The notes under the pieces: model-generated
Database searches by the model: none
Seen by the model: only the letters and a program-made list of their open reading frames with translations
Told to the model about the DNA's origin: nothing
In this document: piece by piece, positions 1 to 5,748 of the stretch
How the letters are laid out: each line of letters starts with the position of its first letter
Position numbering within the stretch: position 1 is the stretch's first letter
Assembly: GCA_022361135.1 (NCBI GenBank)
Contig: JAKSBM010000473.1
Span: forward strand, 1-9,848
Origin: Desulfobacterales bacterium
Lineage (GTDB): Bacteria > Desulfobacterota > Desulfobacteria > Desulfobacterales > Desulfobacteraceae
Direction of reading: 5' to 3'
DNA length: 9,848 nt
Made by a program: the position numbers and the translations under genes

Positions 1-2
1 AG

Positions 3-208
3 CGTTATTGTTCCATTGAAGAGGCCGGAAATATCATTGCCCTGCTGAAGAAGGAGGCCAAAAAAGCATCACCGGCCAGGCCAGTGCCAGCATCATGGAT
101 TTCCTCTGCATGGAGATTCGGGACGGTGAAAATGGTAATCCCCAGTTCTATTACGAGGCCCACCCCGAAGCCTGCACCGACATGGGGTTGGTGCCCAGCG
201 CAGGGTAA
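3..208 (+). pseudogene. 3' end of an unidentified gene, frame-disrupted at an A6 run
   Basis: The window opens inside a + strand gene that I do not recognise. From base 3 the frame reads a plausible helical stretch (RYCSIEEAGNIIALLKKEAK) up to the A run at 60-65. After the run that frame loses coding character, while the -1 frame reads a sensible, GC3-rich protein ending LVPSAG at the TAA 206-208, with MDFLCMEIRDGENG and FYYEAHPEAC on the way. One extra A would join the two halves, so this is a homopolymer sequencing error, a real inactivating indel, or slippage. The run AAAAAAG (60-66) is slippery in composition, but it is not in the A-AAA-AAG register used for classical -1 frameshifting. 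The 5' end lies outside the window. I assign no function. Confidence 0.4.
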
Positions 209-241
209 TCGGGGGATTTCACCCTTCCCGGCCTCCCTGCC

Positions 242-270
242 TTGACAGGGACCGGGGGCTGATGCATAAA
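242..270 (+). promoter_or_regulatory. Sigma-70-like promoter of the selenoprotein gene
   Basis: A perfect -35 box TTGACA (242-247) is followed by a 17-nt spacer and CATAAA (265-270), which matches 4 of 6 bases of the -10 consensus. Transcription would start near 277, leaving a leader of about 34 nt before the ATG at 311. An AAAGGA Shine-Dalgarno (298-303) sits 7 nt before that ATG. This is inferred from sequence only, but its placement makes the selenoprotein an independent transcription unit. Confidence 0.5.
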
Positions 271-310
271 AATAGGATCATCCACACCATTCCAATGAAA
301 GGAAATCCCC

Positions 311-646
311 ATGAAAATCGATTGGGCCTATTTAAGAAAGGGCTGAGTCTCCTGCACCAAGGCGCAAAAGTATTTTGCGGAAAACCAGGTGGAGGTGGCC
401 GAGACCGCCGATGCACGCAAGGAAAAAATCAACCATGACCAGGCATGGGAACTGCTCAGTGCCGCCCGTACCCTTTACATTGCCAAGGGTAAGAAAATCC
501 TCACCCACACCCCGGACGAGGCCGCCCGGGAGGAGATCCTCAAGTCTGCCATGGGCCGGTCCGGGAACCTGCGGGCCCCCACCCTGAAAAAGGGGGATGC
601 CGTTCTCATCGGTTTCAACGACAGTCTCTACCCCGAACATTTGTAA
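311..646 (+). CDS. ArsC/Spx-like thioredoxin-fold selenoprotein (ArsC family seleno-protein), Sec12 encoded by TGA 344-346
   Basis: This is a 111-residue small redox protein of the ArsC/Spx branch of the thioredoxin fold. The frame from ATG 311 reads MKIDWAYLRKG, an in-frame TGA, then VSCTKAQKYF and onward without interruption to TAA 644-646. Reading the TGA as selenocysteine gives Sec12-Val-Ser-Cys15, the UxxC form of the family's CxxC/CxxS active site at the end of beta strand 1. Downstream, SGNLRAPT (84-91) supplies the cis-proline loop with Pro90, and GFND (101-104) resembles the C-terminal strand of the family. The start has a good AAAGGA ribosome site, and a SECIS-like hairpin follows the TGA. 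From memory, the layout closely matches proteins annotated 'ArsC family (seleno)protein', whose reaction is not established; arsenate reduction should not be assumed. Starting at GTG 389 would leave an 85-aa fragment with no active site. The selenoprotein reading is strong and the substrate is unknown. Confidence 0.9.
351..391 (+). promoter_or_regulatory. Bacterial SECIS element for Sec12
   Basis: Immediately 3' of the TGA (344-346) the mRNA folds into a perfect 7-bp hairpin, CGCAAAA (363-369) with TTTTGCG (373-379) around the loop G370-U371-A372. The apical G lies 23 nt after the UGA's last base, inside the 16-37 nt window usual for SelB-recognised bacterial SECIS, with the expected G at the top of the loop. 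Flanking segments can extend the stem: CCTG 351-354 with CAGG 386-389, or alternatively CACC 355-358 with GGTG 388-391. The element lies within the coding sequence, as in fdhF. Function would require selA, selB, selC and selD elsewhere in the genome; none are in this window. Confidence 0.75.
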
Positions 647-674
647 TGGGGTGGTCCATAATCGGATCAACCTG

Positions 675-722
675 AAAGGCCAAAGGCCGCCGGCAGATAC
701 CGGCGGCCTTTGGCCTTTTTTT
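675..722 (+). terminator. Strong Rho-independent terminator after the selenoprotein gene
   Basis: A perfect 19-bp stem (675-693 with 700-718) encloses the 6-nt loop CAGATA, and the T tract runs 716-722. It lies 28 nt after the selenoprotein stop and 13 nt before the 3' end of the convergent livF. On the - strand the stem is followed only by TTT and then mixed sequence. It is therefore an efficient + strand terminator and at best a partial one for the liv operon. Confidence 0.9.
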
Positions 723-735
723 ATGGGAATGGAAA

Positions 736-1452
736 TCACATGCCCATGTATGCCGTGCGCACGGCTTCGGAGTTGAGCAGGGCCTCGGCGGAATCCCCCA
801 GGACCATCTGACCCGTCTGGATCACATAGCCCCGCTGGGCGATCTCCAGTGCTTCCTGGACCATCTGTTCCACCAAAAGGACCGTGGTGCCCGAGGCATG
901 GACGGTCTGGATGGTTTCCATCATTTTTTCCACCATGGCCGGCATGAGTCCCAGGGACATTTCGTCCAGCATGAGGAGTTCGGGCTTGGACATGAGACCC
1001 CGGGCAATGGCCAGGATCTGCTGCTCTCCGCCGCTCATGGTTTCCGCCACCTGGTCGGCCCGTTTTTTCAACAGGGGGAAGAGGTCGAACATCTCATCCA
1101 GCCGGGCGTTGATTTCACCCCGGTCCTTGATGATGCAGGCCCCCAATTCCAGGTTTTCCCGCACCGTGAGTTTGGAAAAGAGGCGACGGCCCTCGGGCAC
1201 GTAACTGATTCCCTTTTTCACGGTCTGGTGGGCGGGCAGTTCGGTGATGTCCTCGCCCTTGAAGACCAGCCGCCCGTGGGAGGGGGTGATGAGGCCGGCA
1301 ATGGTTTTCATGAGGGTGGTTTTTCCGGCCCCGTTGGTGCCCACCACAGCCACCAGTTCGCCAGGAAAGACTTCAATGGAGATGCCGTGGATCACGGGAA
1401 CCCCGTCATATCCGCAGTGCACGTCCTTTATTTCAAGCAGGGGTTTATCCAT
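736..1452 (-). CDS. livF: HAAT-family (branched-chain-type) amino-acid ABC transporter ATPase LivF
   Basis: This is a cytoplasmic ATPase of 238 aa, normal for LivF, which pairs with LivG to power the LivH/LivM channel. It shows Walker A GTNGAGKTT (38-46), the LivF-typical VPEGRR segment (85-90) in the Q-loop area, ABC signature MSGGEQQ (139-145) and Walker B LLMLDE (159-164). Glu195-Gln196 stands where many ABC ATPases have the H-loop histidine, as is usual in LivF. The ATG follows an AGGAAA ribosome site with 8 nt spacing. It lies within the end of livG (8-bp overlap), indicating translational coupling. It is the last gene of the operon. The family is certain; the exact substrate cannot be read from the ATPase. 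Confidence 0.93.
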   Translation of the reverse strand: MDKPLLEIKDVHCGYDGVPVIHGISIEVFPGELVAVVGTNGAGKTTLMKTIAGLITPSHGRLVFKGEDITELPAHQTVKKGISYVPEGRRLFSKLTVRENLELGACIIKDRGEINARLDEMFDLFPLLKKRADQVAETMSGGEQQILAIARGLMSKPELLMLDEMSLGLMPAMVEKMMETIQTVHASGTTVLLVEQMVQEALEIAQRGYVIQTGQMVLGDSAEALLNSEAVRTAYMGM

Positions 1453-2194
1453 CTTTTCTTTCCTGTTTCAATCGTTTGCTGAATTTTTCACCAAAATAGG
1501 CCTTGATCACGGCGTCGTTTTCCACGATTTCGCTGGGCGGTCCTTCGGCAATTTTTTCGCCGCCGTCCAGGACCACCACCTTGTCGGCAATGGGCATGAT
1601 GGCCTCCATGATGTGTTCCACCACCAAAAGGGTGAGGCCTTCTTCCTTGAGTTTAAGGATCAGGGCCACGGCCTCCTTGATCTCCGTGGAGGTGAGGCCG
1701 GCCATGGCCTCGTCCAGCATGAGCAGGCGGGGCCTGGTGGCCAGGGCACGGGCCATTTCCAATCGTTTTTTAATGCCGATGGGCAGGTCGCCGGCCAGGC
1801 TGTCCCTGAAGGGAGTGAGGCCGCATTGGTCAATGCATTCCTCGGCCAGGTCCCGGGCTTTGGTGGGATTGCTCTCCCGCAGGAAGGCACCGATGATCAC
1901 ATTTTCCTTCACCGACAATTCCTTGAGGGGACGGACCACCTGGAAGGTGCGCACCGCACCCAGGCGGGCCACCTTATAGGCCGGGGATTTGGTGATCTCT
2001 TCCCCCTGGAAAAAGACCCGGCCCGAGGTGGGGGGATGGTAGCCGGATATACAGTTGAACAGGGTGGTTTTCCCGGCGCCGTTGGGGCCCAGAAGGCCCA
2101 CGATGCTGCCTTCGTCCACATGGAAGGAGACCTTGTTGTTGGCCACCAGGGAGCCGAATTGCATGGTGAGGTTGTCCACGGAAAGAATACTCAT
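1445..2194 (-). CDS. livG: HAAT-family amino-acid ABC transporter ATPase LivG
   Basis: This is the second cytoplasmic ATPase of the transporter, 249 aa. It has Walker A GPNGAGKTT (36-44), Q-loop Gln85 in RTFQVVRPL, Walker B LLMLDE (157-162) and H-loop His194 in VEHIMEA. The signature is divergent: LPIGIKKRLE (137-146) replaces the usual LSxGQQRRLE, so the glutamine is lost while the glycine is kept. The C-terminal tail EKFSKRLKQERKDG is very basic. The start has an excellent AGGAGG site 7 nt upstream, and its ATG overlaps the livM stop as ATGA, a hallmark of coupled translation. Confidence 0.93.
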   Translation of the reverse strand: MSILSVDNLTMQFGSLVANNKVSFHVDEGSIVGLLGPNGAGKTTLFNCISGYHPPTSGRVFFQGEEITKSPAYKVARLGAVRTFQVVRPLKELSVKENVIIGAFLRESNPTKARDLAEECIDQCGLTPFRDSLAGDLPIGIKKRLEMARALATRPRLLMLDEAMAGLTSTEIKEAVALILKLKEEGLTLLVVEHIMEAIMPIADKVVVLDGGEKIAEGPPSEIVENDAVIKAYFGEKFSKRLKQERKDG

Positions 2195-3192
2195 TTGGCA
2201 CCCTCCTTTTTCCCGGAGGTGAGATCCTCGATGATACCCATGATGCCCCGGGGCTGTTTAATGACCACCAGGACGATGAGCAGGCCGAAGATGATGAGGT
2301 CCACCCCGCATCCCAGGCTGCCCAGGTAGGCCCGGCTGTATTCCTGGAGGGGGATGAGGACGGCGGCGCCCAGCAGGGGACCGAAAAAGGTTCCCGTGCC
2401 CCCCAGGATGGTGATGAGCACGAATTTCATGGACATGTCCAGGGACATGACCATGGGGGGATCCACCCGGAAGTTGTACTGGACAAAGAAGGCCCCGCAC
2501 AGGGCGGCCATGAAGGCCGAGGCGCCGAATGCCAGCAGTTTGACCTTGGTGGAATTTACCCCCAGGGATTCTGCGGTTTCCTGGCCCTCACGCACGGCCT
2601 TGAGGTAGTAGCCCAGCCGGTGGCGTTCCATGTATCGGACCGCCCCGAAGATGAGGACGAAAAGGCCAAGGGCGCCGTAGTAATAGGGGATTTTATTGTC
2701 AAACCAGATGAAGTTTTTCCAGCCCTCGTCCACAAAGGGATAGTCCAGGCCCAGGGCACCACCCACCCAGTACCAGACCATGAAAAGGCGGTTGAAGATC
2801 TCCACCATGGCAAAGGTGGCAATGGCGAAGTAATGGCCCGAGAGCTTGAACACGGGCCAGGCAATGACCCCGGCGGCCAGGGCGGCCAACAGGGCGCCGA
2901 TGATGGCCCCGGGCCAGGGGGATGACCCGTAGGTCACCACGGCCATGCCCGCCCCGTAGGCGCCGATGCCGAAGAAGACCGAGTGGCCGAAGGAAACCTG
3001 CCCGCAGTATCCGCCGATGATGTTCCAGGACTGGGACATGCAGGCAAAGAGCAGGATCAGGATAAATACATGCTGGGTAAAGGAGCTGGCAAATACGCCG
3101 GGGATCACCGGCAGCAGGGCAAAGCCTGCGATCAGGGCCAGCCAGATTTTGTCTTTTTGTTCGAGAATCGAATTTTTCATGGGCATCACCAT
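2191..3192 (-). CDS. livM: HAAT-family amino-acid ABC transporter permease LivM
   Basis: This is an inner-membrane channel subunit of 333 aa with about nine to ten hydrophobic segments, beginning with IWLALIAGFALLPVIPGVF. Recognisable LivM features are WNIIGGYCGQVSFGHSVFFG (about 56-75), the cytoplasmic EAA-like loop around ESLGVNSTKVKLLAFGASAF, and GGTGTFFGPLLGA near the C-terminus. Three in-frame ATGs compete for the start, at 3192, 3186 and 3180. The first follows AAAGG with 9 nt spacing; the third (MKNSIL) follows GGTGA with 5 nt spacing and may be the real one. Either choice is coupled to livH: the first overlaps its stop codon, and the third lies 5 nt after it. It forms a heterodimer with LivH. 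Confidence 0.92.
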   Translation of the reverse strand: MVMPMKNSILEQKDKIWLALIAGFALLPVIPGVFASSFTQHVFILILLFACMSQSWNIIGGYCGQVSFGHSVFFGIGAYGAGMAVVTYGSSPWPGAIIGALLAALAAGVIAWPVFKLSGHYFAIATFAMVEIFNRLFMVWYWVGGALGLDYPFVDEGWKNFIWFDNKIPYYYGALGLFVLIFGAVRYMERHRLGYYLKAVREGQETAESLGVNSTKVKLLAFGASAFMAALCGAFFVQYNFRVDPPMVMSLDMSMKFVLITILGGTGTFFGPLLGAAVLIPLQEYSRAYLGSLGCGVDLIIFGLLIVLVVIKQPRGIMGIIEDLTSGKKEGAK

Positions 3193-4046
3193 CCAAAAAA
3201 GCCTTTGGGACGTACCATGACTACGGCCAGGTAGAGCATGAATACGGCCACGTATTTAAACACCGGGGCAATATAGAATCCGCTTAATGCCTCCACCAGA
3301 CCGATGAGCAAGGCGGCCAGCAGGGCGCCGGGAATACTGCCGAATCCCCCCATGGCCACGATGACAAAGGCAATGAGGCCGAAGAGGGTGCCCACTTCCG
3401 GGTGAACGGCCAGGTAGGAGGGCATGAGGCCCCCGGCAATGCCCACACAGGCTCCGCCCATGCCGAATACCAGCAGGTAGATTCTTTCGGTGTTGATGCC
3501 CATGAGTTCGGCGGCTTCCTTGTCCATGGCCGTGGCCTGGATGGTCCAGCCGAATCGGGTCTTCCGAATGATGTAATAGACCACCCCGGTGACCACCAGG
3601 GCAAAGATGGCCGTGACCAGCTGGGGAACCGAAACAATGACCTCTCCGATGTGGAAGGCCTTGCCCCCGAGCACGGAATCCGAAAGCAGTCTGAAGTTGG
3701 GGGAGAACCGGTTCAAACAGACATTTTTGAGAACCATGGCCAGACCAAAGGTGGCCAACAGGGATGACAAGGGCGGTTTGCCAATGGTTTTTTTGATGAT
3801 TAATTGATAGGTGAGGGCGGCCAGGAGGAAGACAAAGACCCCGGAAAAAAGCCAGGAGACCAAGGGGTCAATGTTGCATATAAAGCCCAGCCAATAGCTG
3901 ACGTACATGGCCACCATGAGGAATTCCCCATGGCCGAAGTTGATCACGTCCATGACGCCCCAGATCAGACTCAGCCCCACGGCAACCAGCGCATAGAGCA
4001 TGCCGTTCATCAGCCCGTCCAATACCACTTGAAAAAAGAGACTCAT
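3186..4046 (-). CDS. livH: HAAT-family amino-acid ABC transporter permease LivH
   Basis: This is an inner-membrane channel subunit of 286 aa with about eight hydrophobic helices. The N-terminus FFQVVLDGLMNGMLYALVAV and the following segment GLSLIWGVMDVINFGHGEFL are diagnostic of LivH. IQATAMDKEAAELMGIN (about 170-186) is the EAA loop that docks on the ATPases, and VAMGGFGSIPGALLAALLIG is the conserved late helix. The start is preceded by AGGA at 9 nt spacing. It lies 84 nt downstream of the binding-protein gene, with a stable hairpin in that gap, and overlaps livM at its end. Confidence 0.93.
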   Translation of the reverse strand: MSLFFQVVLDGLMNGMLYALVAVGLSLIWGVMDVINFGHGEFLMVAMYVSYWLGFICNIDPLVSWLFSGVFVFLLAALTYQLIIKKTIGKPPLSSLLATFGLAMVLKNVCLNRFSPNFRLLSDSVLGGKAFHIGEVIVSVPQLVTAIFALVVTGVVYYIIRKTRFGWTIQATAMDKEAAELMGINTERIYLLVFGMGGACVGIAGGLMPSYLAVHPEVGTLFGLIAFVIVAMGGFGSIPGALLAALLIGLVEALSGFYIAPVFKYVAVFMLYLAVVMVRPKGFFGW

Positions 4047-4088
4047 AACTTAACGTCCTGTTGTACTGCGGGTGTAAATAAAGGGAGT

Positions 4089-4120
4089 TGTCCGGTCCGG
4101 GGCGGGCCCGGAACCGGACA
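4089..4120 (-). repeat. Hairpin between the binding-protein gene and livH
   Basis: This is a GC-rich inverted repeat: 4089-4100 pairs with 4108-4120, leaving one bulged base, around the loop GGCGGGC. It starts 11 nt after the stop of the binding-protein gene. No T run follows in the direction of transcription, so it is not a classical terminator. Such hairpins after a binding-protein gene commonly stabilise the upstream mRNA segment against 3' exonucleases, or partly attenuate the permease genes. That role is inferred here. Confidence 0.7.
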
Positions 4121-4130
4121 GGGGTGACGA

Positions 4131-5396
4131 CTATCTTTTGTCCCAGGATGTCATGGGGACAATGGGTGCGGTGTCGGCCAGGGTCTGGGGGAAGATCCGT
4201 TTGTAGGTGCCGCCCTGGAGCTGGGTGATCATGCTCATGGCGCGGATGTTCTGGCCGCCCGGGGCAAAGGCCACTTCTCCGGCCAGGGAAAGGGGGGCTT
4301 TCCAGGTGTTGGCATAGAGGGTGTCCCGGACGGTTTTGTAGTCCAGGGTGCCGGCCTTTTCAATGGCCTGGGCCAGAACCAGTGTGGCTACGGCTTCCTG
4401 GATGGAGTCGGAGTCAAAGGGAACCGAAGGATTGGTTTTCTGCTTGTAGATTTTTTCAACTGCGGCCACGGCGGGCATGAGTTCGGCAAATTCCGGGGAA
4501 TAGCCGGTGCCGCCCATGAAGAAGTTGGCATCCTTGCCCAGCTGTTTGGTGATCACGGGATCCTGGTAACCGGTGCAATAGTTCAGGGCTGCCTTGGGCA
4601 ACCAGTTCATCTGCTTCATGGTTTTTACCCAGAGGGTGTAGTCCCCGCCCAGGCAGGCGCCAAAGATCACGTCGGGCTTTTTGGCCTTCAGGGTCTGGAC
4701 TTCGGAGTTCAGGTTGGTGGCACCCGGGTTAAAGGGCACGTCGGCAACCACCTTGAATCCGTGTTCCTTGGCGGCTTTTTTGCCTTCGTCGGCGGCATGC
4801 TTACCGAATTCGGTGTTTTCGTAGATCAGGCCCACGGTTTTCAAACCGGCCTGGGTGTCCCGGTTGAGCCAGTTCATGACTTCCACAAATTCCAGGGATT
4901 CGGTTTCGTCGGTGGGGGCCATGCGGAAGAAATATTTGTAATTTCTTTTGGTCAGGGCGGCGGAGCTGGAGCAGCCGCACATGAATATTTTTTTCTTTCT
5001 TTCGGCCACAAAGGAGGCCGGTTTGGTTACGGCAGAGTTGTAGGAACCGATGATGGCATAAACCCCTTCCTGGTTGAAAAGGCGTTCGGCTTCGGATTTG
5101 CCCACATCGGGTTTGCCCTGGTGGTCGGCGTGGACCAATTGGATTTTATAGCCGTCCAGGATGCCTTCCTGGGCCGCCAGGGGGACCTGGATGTCGGGGT
5201 GGGCGTTGTTGATGACCTCAACGGCGGTGACCACCGAGGCCTGGCAGCGCTGGCCGGCCAGGGCACAGGGCCCGGTCAGGGGAAAGAGGGTCCCGATTTT
5301 GATGACTTTTTCTGCTGCCATGGATGGAACTGCCATACATGCCACAGACAGAACCAGACCCAATGCCACGAGACCTGCTTTTACTACATGCTTCAT
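4131..5396 (-). CDS. Periplasmic amino-acid (HAAT family) ABC transporter substrate-binding protein, LivJ/LivK-like
   Basis: This is the exported ligand receptor of the transporter, 421 aa. Residues 1-27 form a Sec signal peptide (basic MKHVVKAG, a hydrophobic core, PSMA before cleavage); the lack of a lipobox argues for a soluble periplasmic protein. The mature part is a type I periplasmic-binding fold: IGTLFPLTGP (34-43), the ligand-loop region IIGSYNSAVT (115-124), YFFRMAPTDETES and VGLIYENTEFG. Four cysteines (44, 51, 140, 142) are notable for an exported protein and could form disulfides or reflect an anaerobic lifestyle. The Shine-Dalgarno AAGGA lies about 7 nt before the ATG. It is the first gene of the operon, behind the sigma-54-like promoter. 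The ligand (branched-chain, other amino acid, amide or aromatic acid) cannot be decided from sequence alone, so I give no gene symbol. Confidence 0.9.
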   Translation of the reverse strand: MKHVVKAGLVALGLVLSVACMAVPSMAAEKVIKIGTLFPLTGPCALAGQRCQASVVTAVEVINNAHPDIQVPLAAQEGILDGYKIQLVHADHQGKPDVGKSEAERLFNQEGVYAIIGSYNSAVTKPASFVAERKKKIFMCGCSSSAALTKRNYKYFFRMAPTDETESLEFVEVMNWLNRDTQAGLKTVGLIYENTEFGKHAADEGKKAAKEHGFKVVADVPFNPGATNLNSEVQTLKAKKPDVIFGACLGGDYTLWVKTMKQMNWLPKAALNYCTGYQDPVITKQLGKDANFFMGGTGYSPEFAELMPAVAAVEKIYKQKTNPSVPFDSDSIQEAVATLVLAQAIEKAGTLDYKTVRDTLYANTWKAPLSLAGEVAFAPGGQNIRAMSMITQLQGGTYKRIFPQTLADTAPIVPMTSWDKR

Positions 5397-5500
5397 AACG
5401 TGTTCCTTTTCCTTTCGCCGAAACCGTTACCTGCCGCATGAAAATTTAGCATCCGGCACTGACATGCAACGGGTTGGCAAATTCATCATTAGCTGTTGCT

Positions 5501-5519
5501 CCTCCCCACTCCGGGGAGG
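5501..5519 (-). repeat. Hairpin at the 5' end of the liv transcript
   Basis: CCTCCCC (5501-5507) pairs perfectly with GGGGAGG (5513-5519) around a 5-nt loop. If the sigma-54 promoter is right, transcription begins near 5523, so this hairpin covers about +4 to +22. A 5'-terminal stem of this kind typically protects mRNA from RNase E. The role is inferred; the pairing is directly visible. Confidence 0.55.
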
Positions 5520-5533
5520 CCGAAGGCTTAATC

Positions 5534-5549
5534 TGCAAGGGATGTGCCG
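5534..5549 (-). promoter_or_regulatory. Sigma-54 (RpoN) -24/-12 promoter for the liv operon
   Basis: Read on the - strand, the element is CGGCAC-ATCCC-TTGCA, against the RpoN consensus TGGCAC-N5-TTGCA. Only the first base differs, and the invariant GG and GC are exactly 10 nt apart. The predicted start is near 5523, 127 nt before the binding-protein ATG. Sigma-54 control would require an AAA+ enhancer-binding protein; none is encoded in the window. Confidence 0.68.
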
Positions 5550-5659
5550 GATTTTAAGGCCGACGGTGCCAAGGGGGCAGTTCCCTGGTAAGTCCGGGGG
5601 TTAGACGGGATTTGGTTTTGAATGAATGGGATTCAGTAACATGGGAAAATGCTAGGGAA

Positions 5660-5698
5660 TTTTTACAGGGTGTCAGCTTTTTTAACACCGGGTAAAAA
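5660..5698. repeat. Long interrupted inverted repeat, possible activator site upstream of the liv promoter
   Basis: TTTTTAC-AG-GGTGT (5660-5673) is matched by ACACC-GG-GTAAAAA (5685-5698), 12 paired bases per side with a symmetric 2x2 mismatch and an 11-nt spacer. Its centre lies about 156 bp upstream of the predicted sigma-54 start, a usual place for enhancer-binding-protein sites. The alternative is that it acts as RNA, together with the neighbouring hairpin, in ending the panP transcript. Confidence 0.5.
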
Positions 5699-5716
5699 AT
5701 ACGGACAGGGGGGGAA

Positions 5717-5741
5717 CCCGGCCGGGAAGGTTCCGGCCGGG
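5717..5741 (-). terminator. GC-rich hairpin downstream of panP, probable transcription end
   Basis: CCCGGCCGG (5717-5725) and CCGGCCGGG (5733-5741) form a perfect 9-bp stem with a 7-nt loop, 7 nt past the panP stop. On the - strand the stem is followed by a C-rich stretch, and a T run appears only about 17 nt later. It is therefore not a textbook intrinsic terminator, but its position and stability suggest an mRNA 3' end. Confidence 0.45.
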
Positions 5742-5748
5742 GGGGAAA

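Larger units (their letters stand above)
5397..5748. other. 352-bp intergenic regulatory region of the liv operon
   Basis: No convincing gene is present here. In the direction of transcription of the - strand operon it holds a GC-rich hairpin just after panP (5717-5741), a long AT-flanked inverted repeat (5660-5698), a -24/-12 promoter (5534-5549), a hairpin at the predicted transcript 5' end (5501-5519), and a leader of about 127 nt ending in the ribosome site of the binding-protein gene. I looked for riboswitch signatures (cobalamin, TPP, glycine, ZTP, fluoride) in the leader and recognised none. Confidence 0.6.

Noticed and set aside
2..64. An in-frame TGA (17-19) in the frame that becomes open after base 65, i.e. 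a possible second selenoprotein at the left edge
   Set aside because: Codon use before base 60 in that frame is poor, and no SECIS-like hairpin follows the TGA. The neighbouring frame gives a far more protein-like sequence.
389..646. An 85-aa protein starting at GTG 389
   Set aside because: It has no convincing ribosome site and is the C-terminal part of the 111-aa selenoprotein frame beginning at ATG 311.
1244..2329. Long + strand open frame of 361 codons across livG/livF
   Set aside because: It is an antisense shadow of two clear ABC ATPase genes; its His/Gly-rich translation has no family features.
5397..5533. Riboswitch in the liv leader
   Set aside because: I compared the leader with remembered cores of common riboswitch classes and found no match; only simple hairpins are visible.
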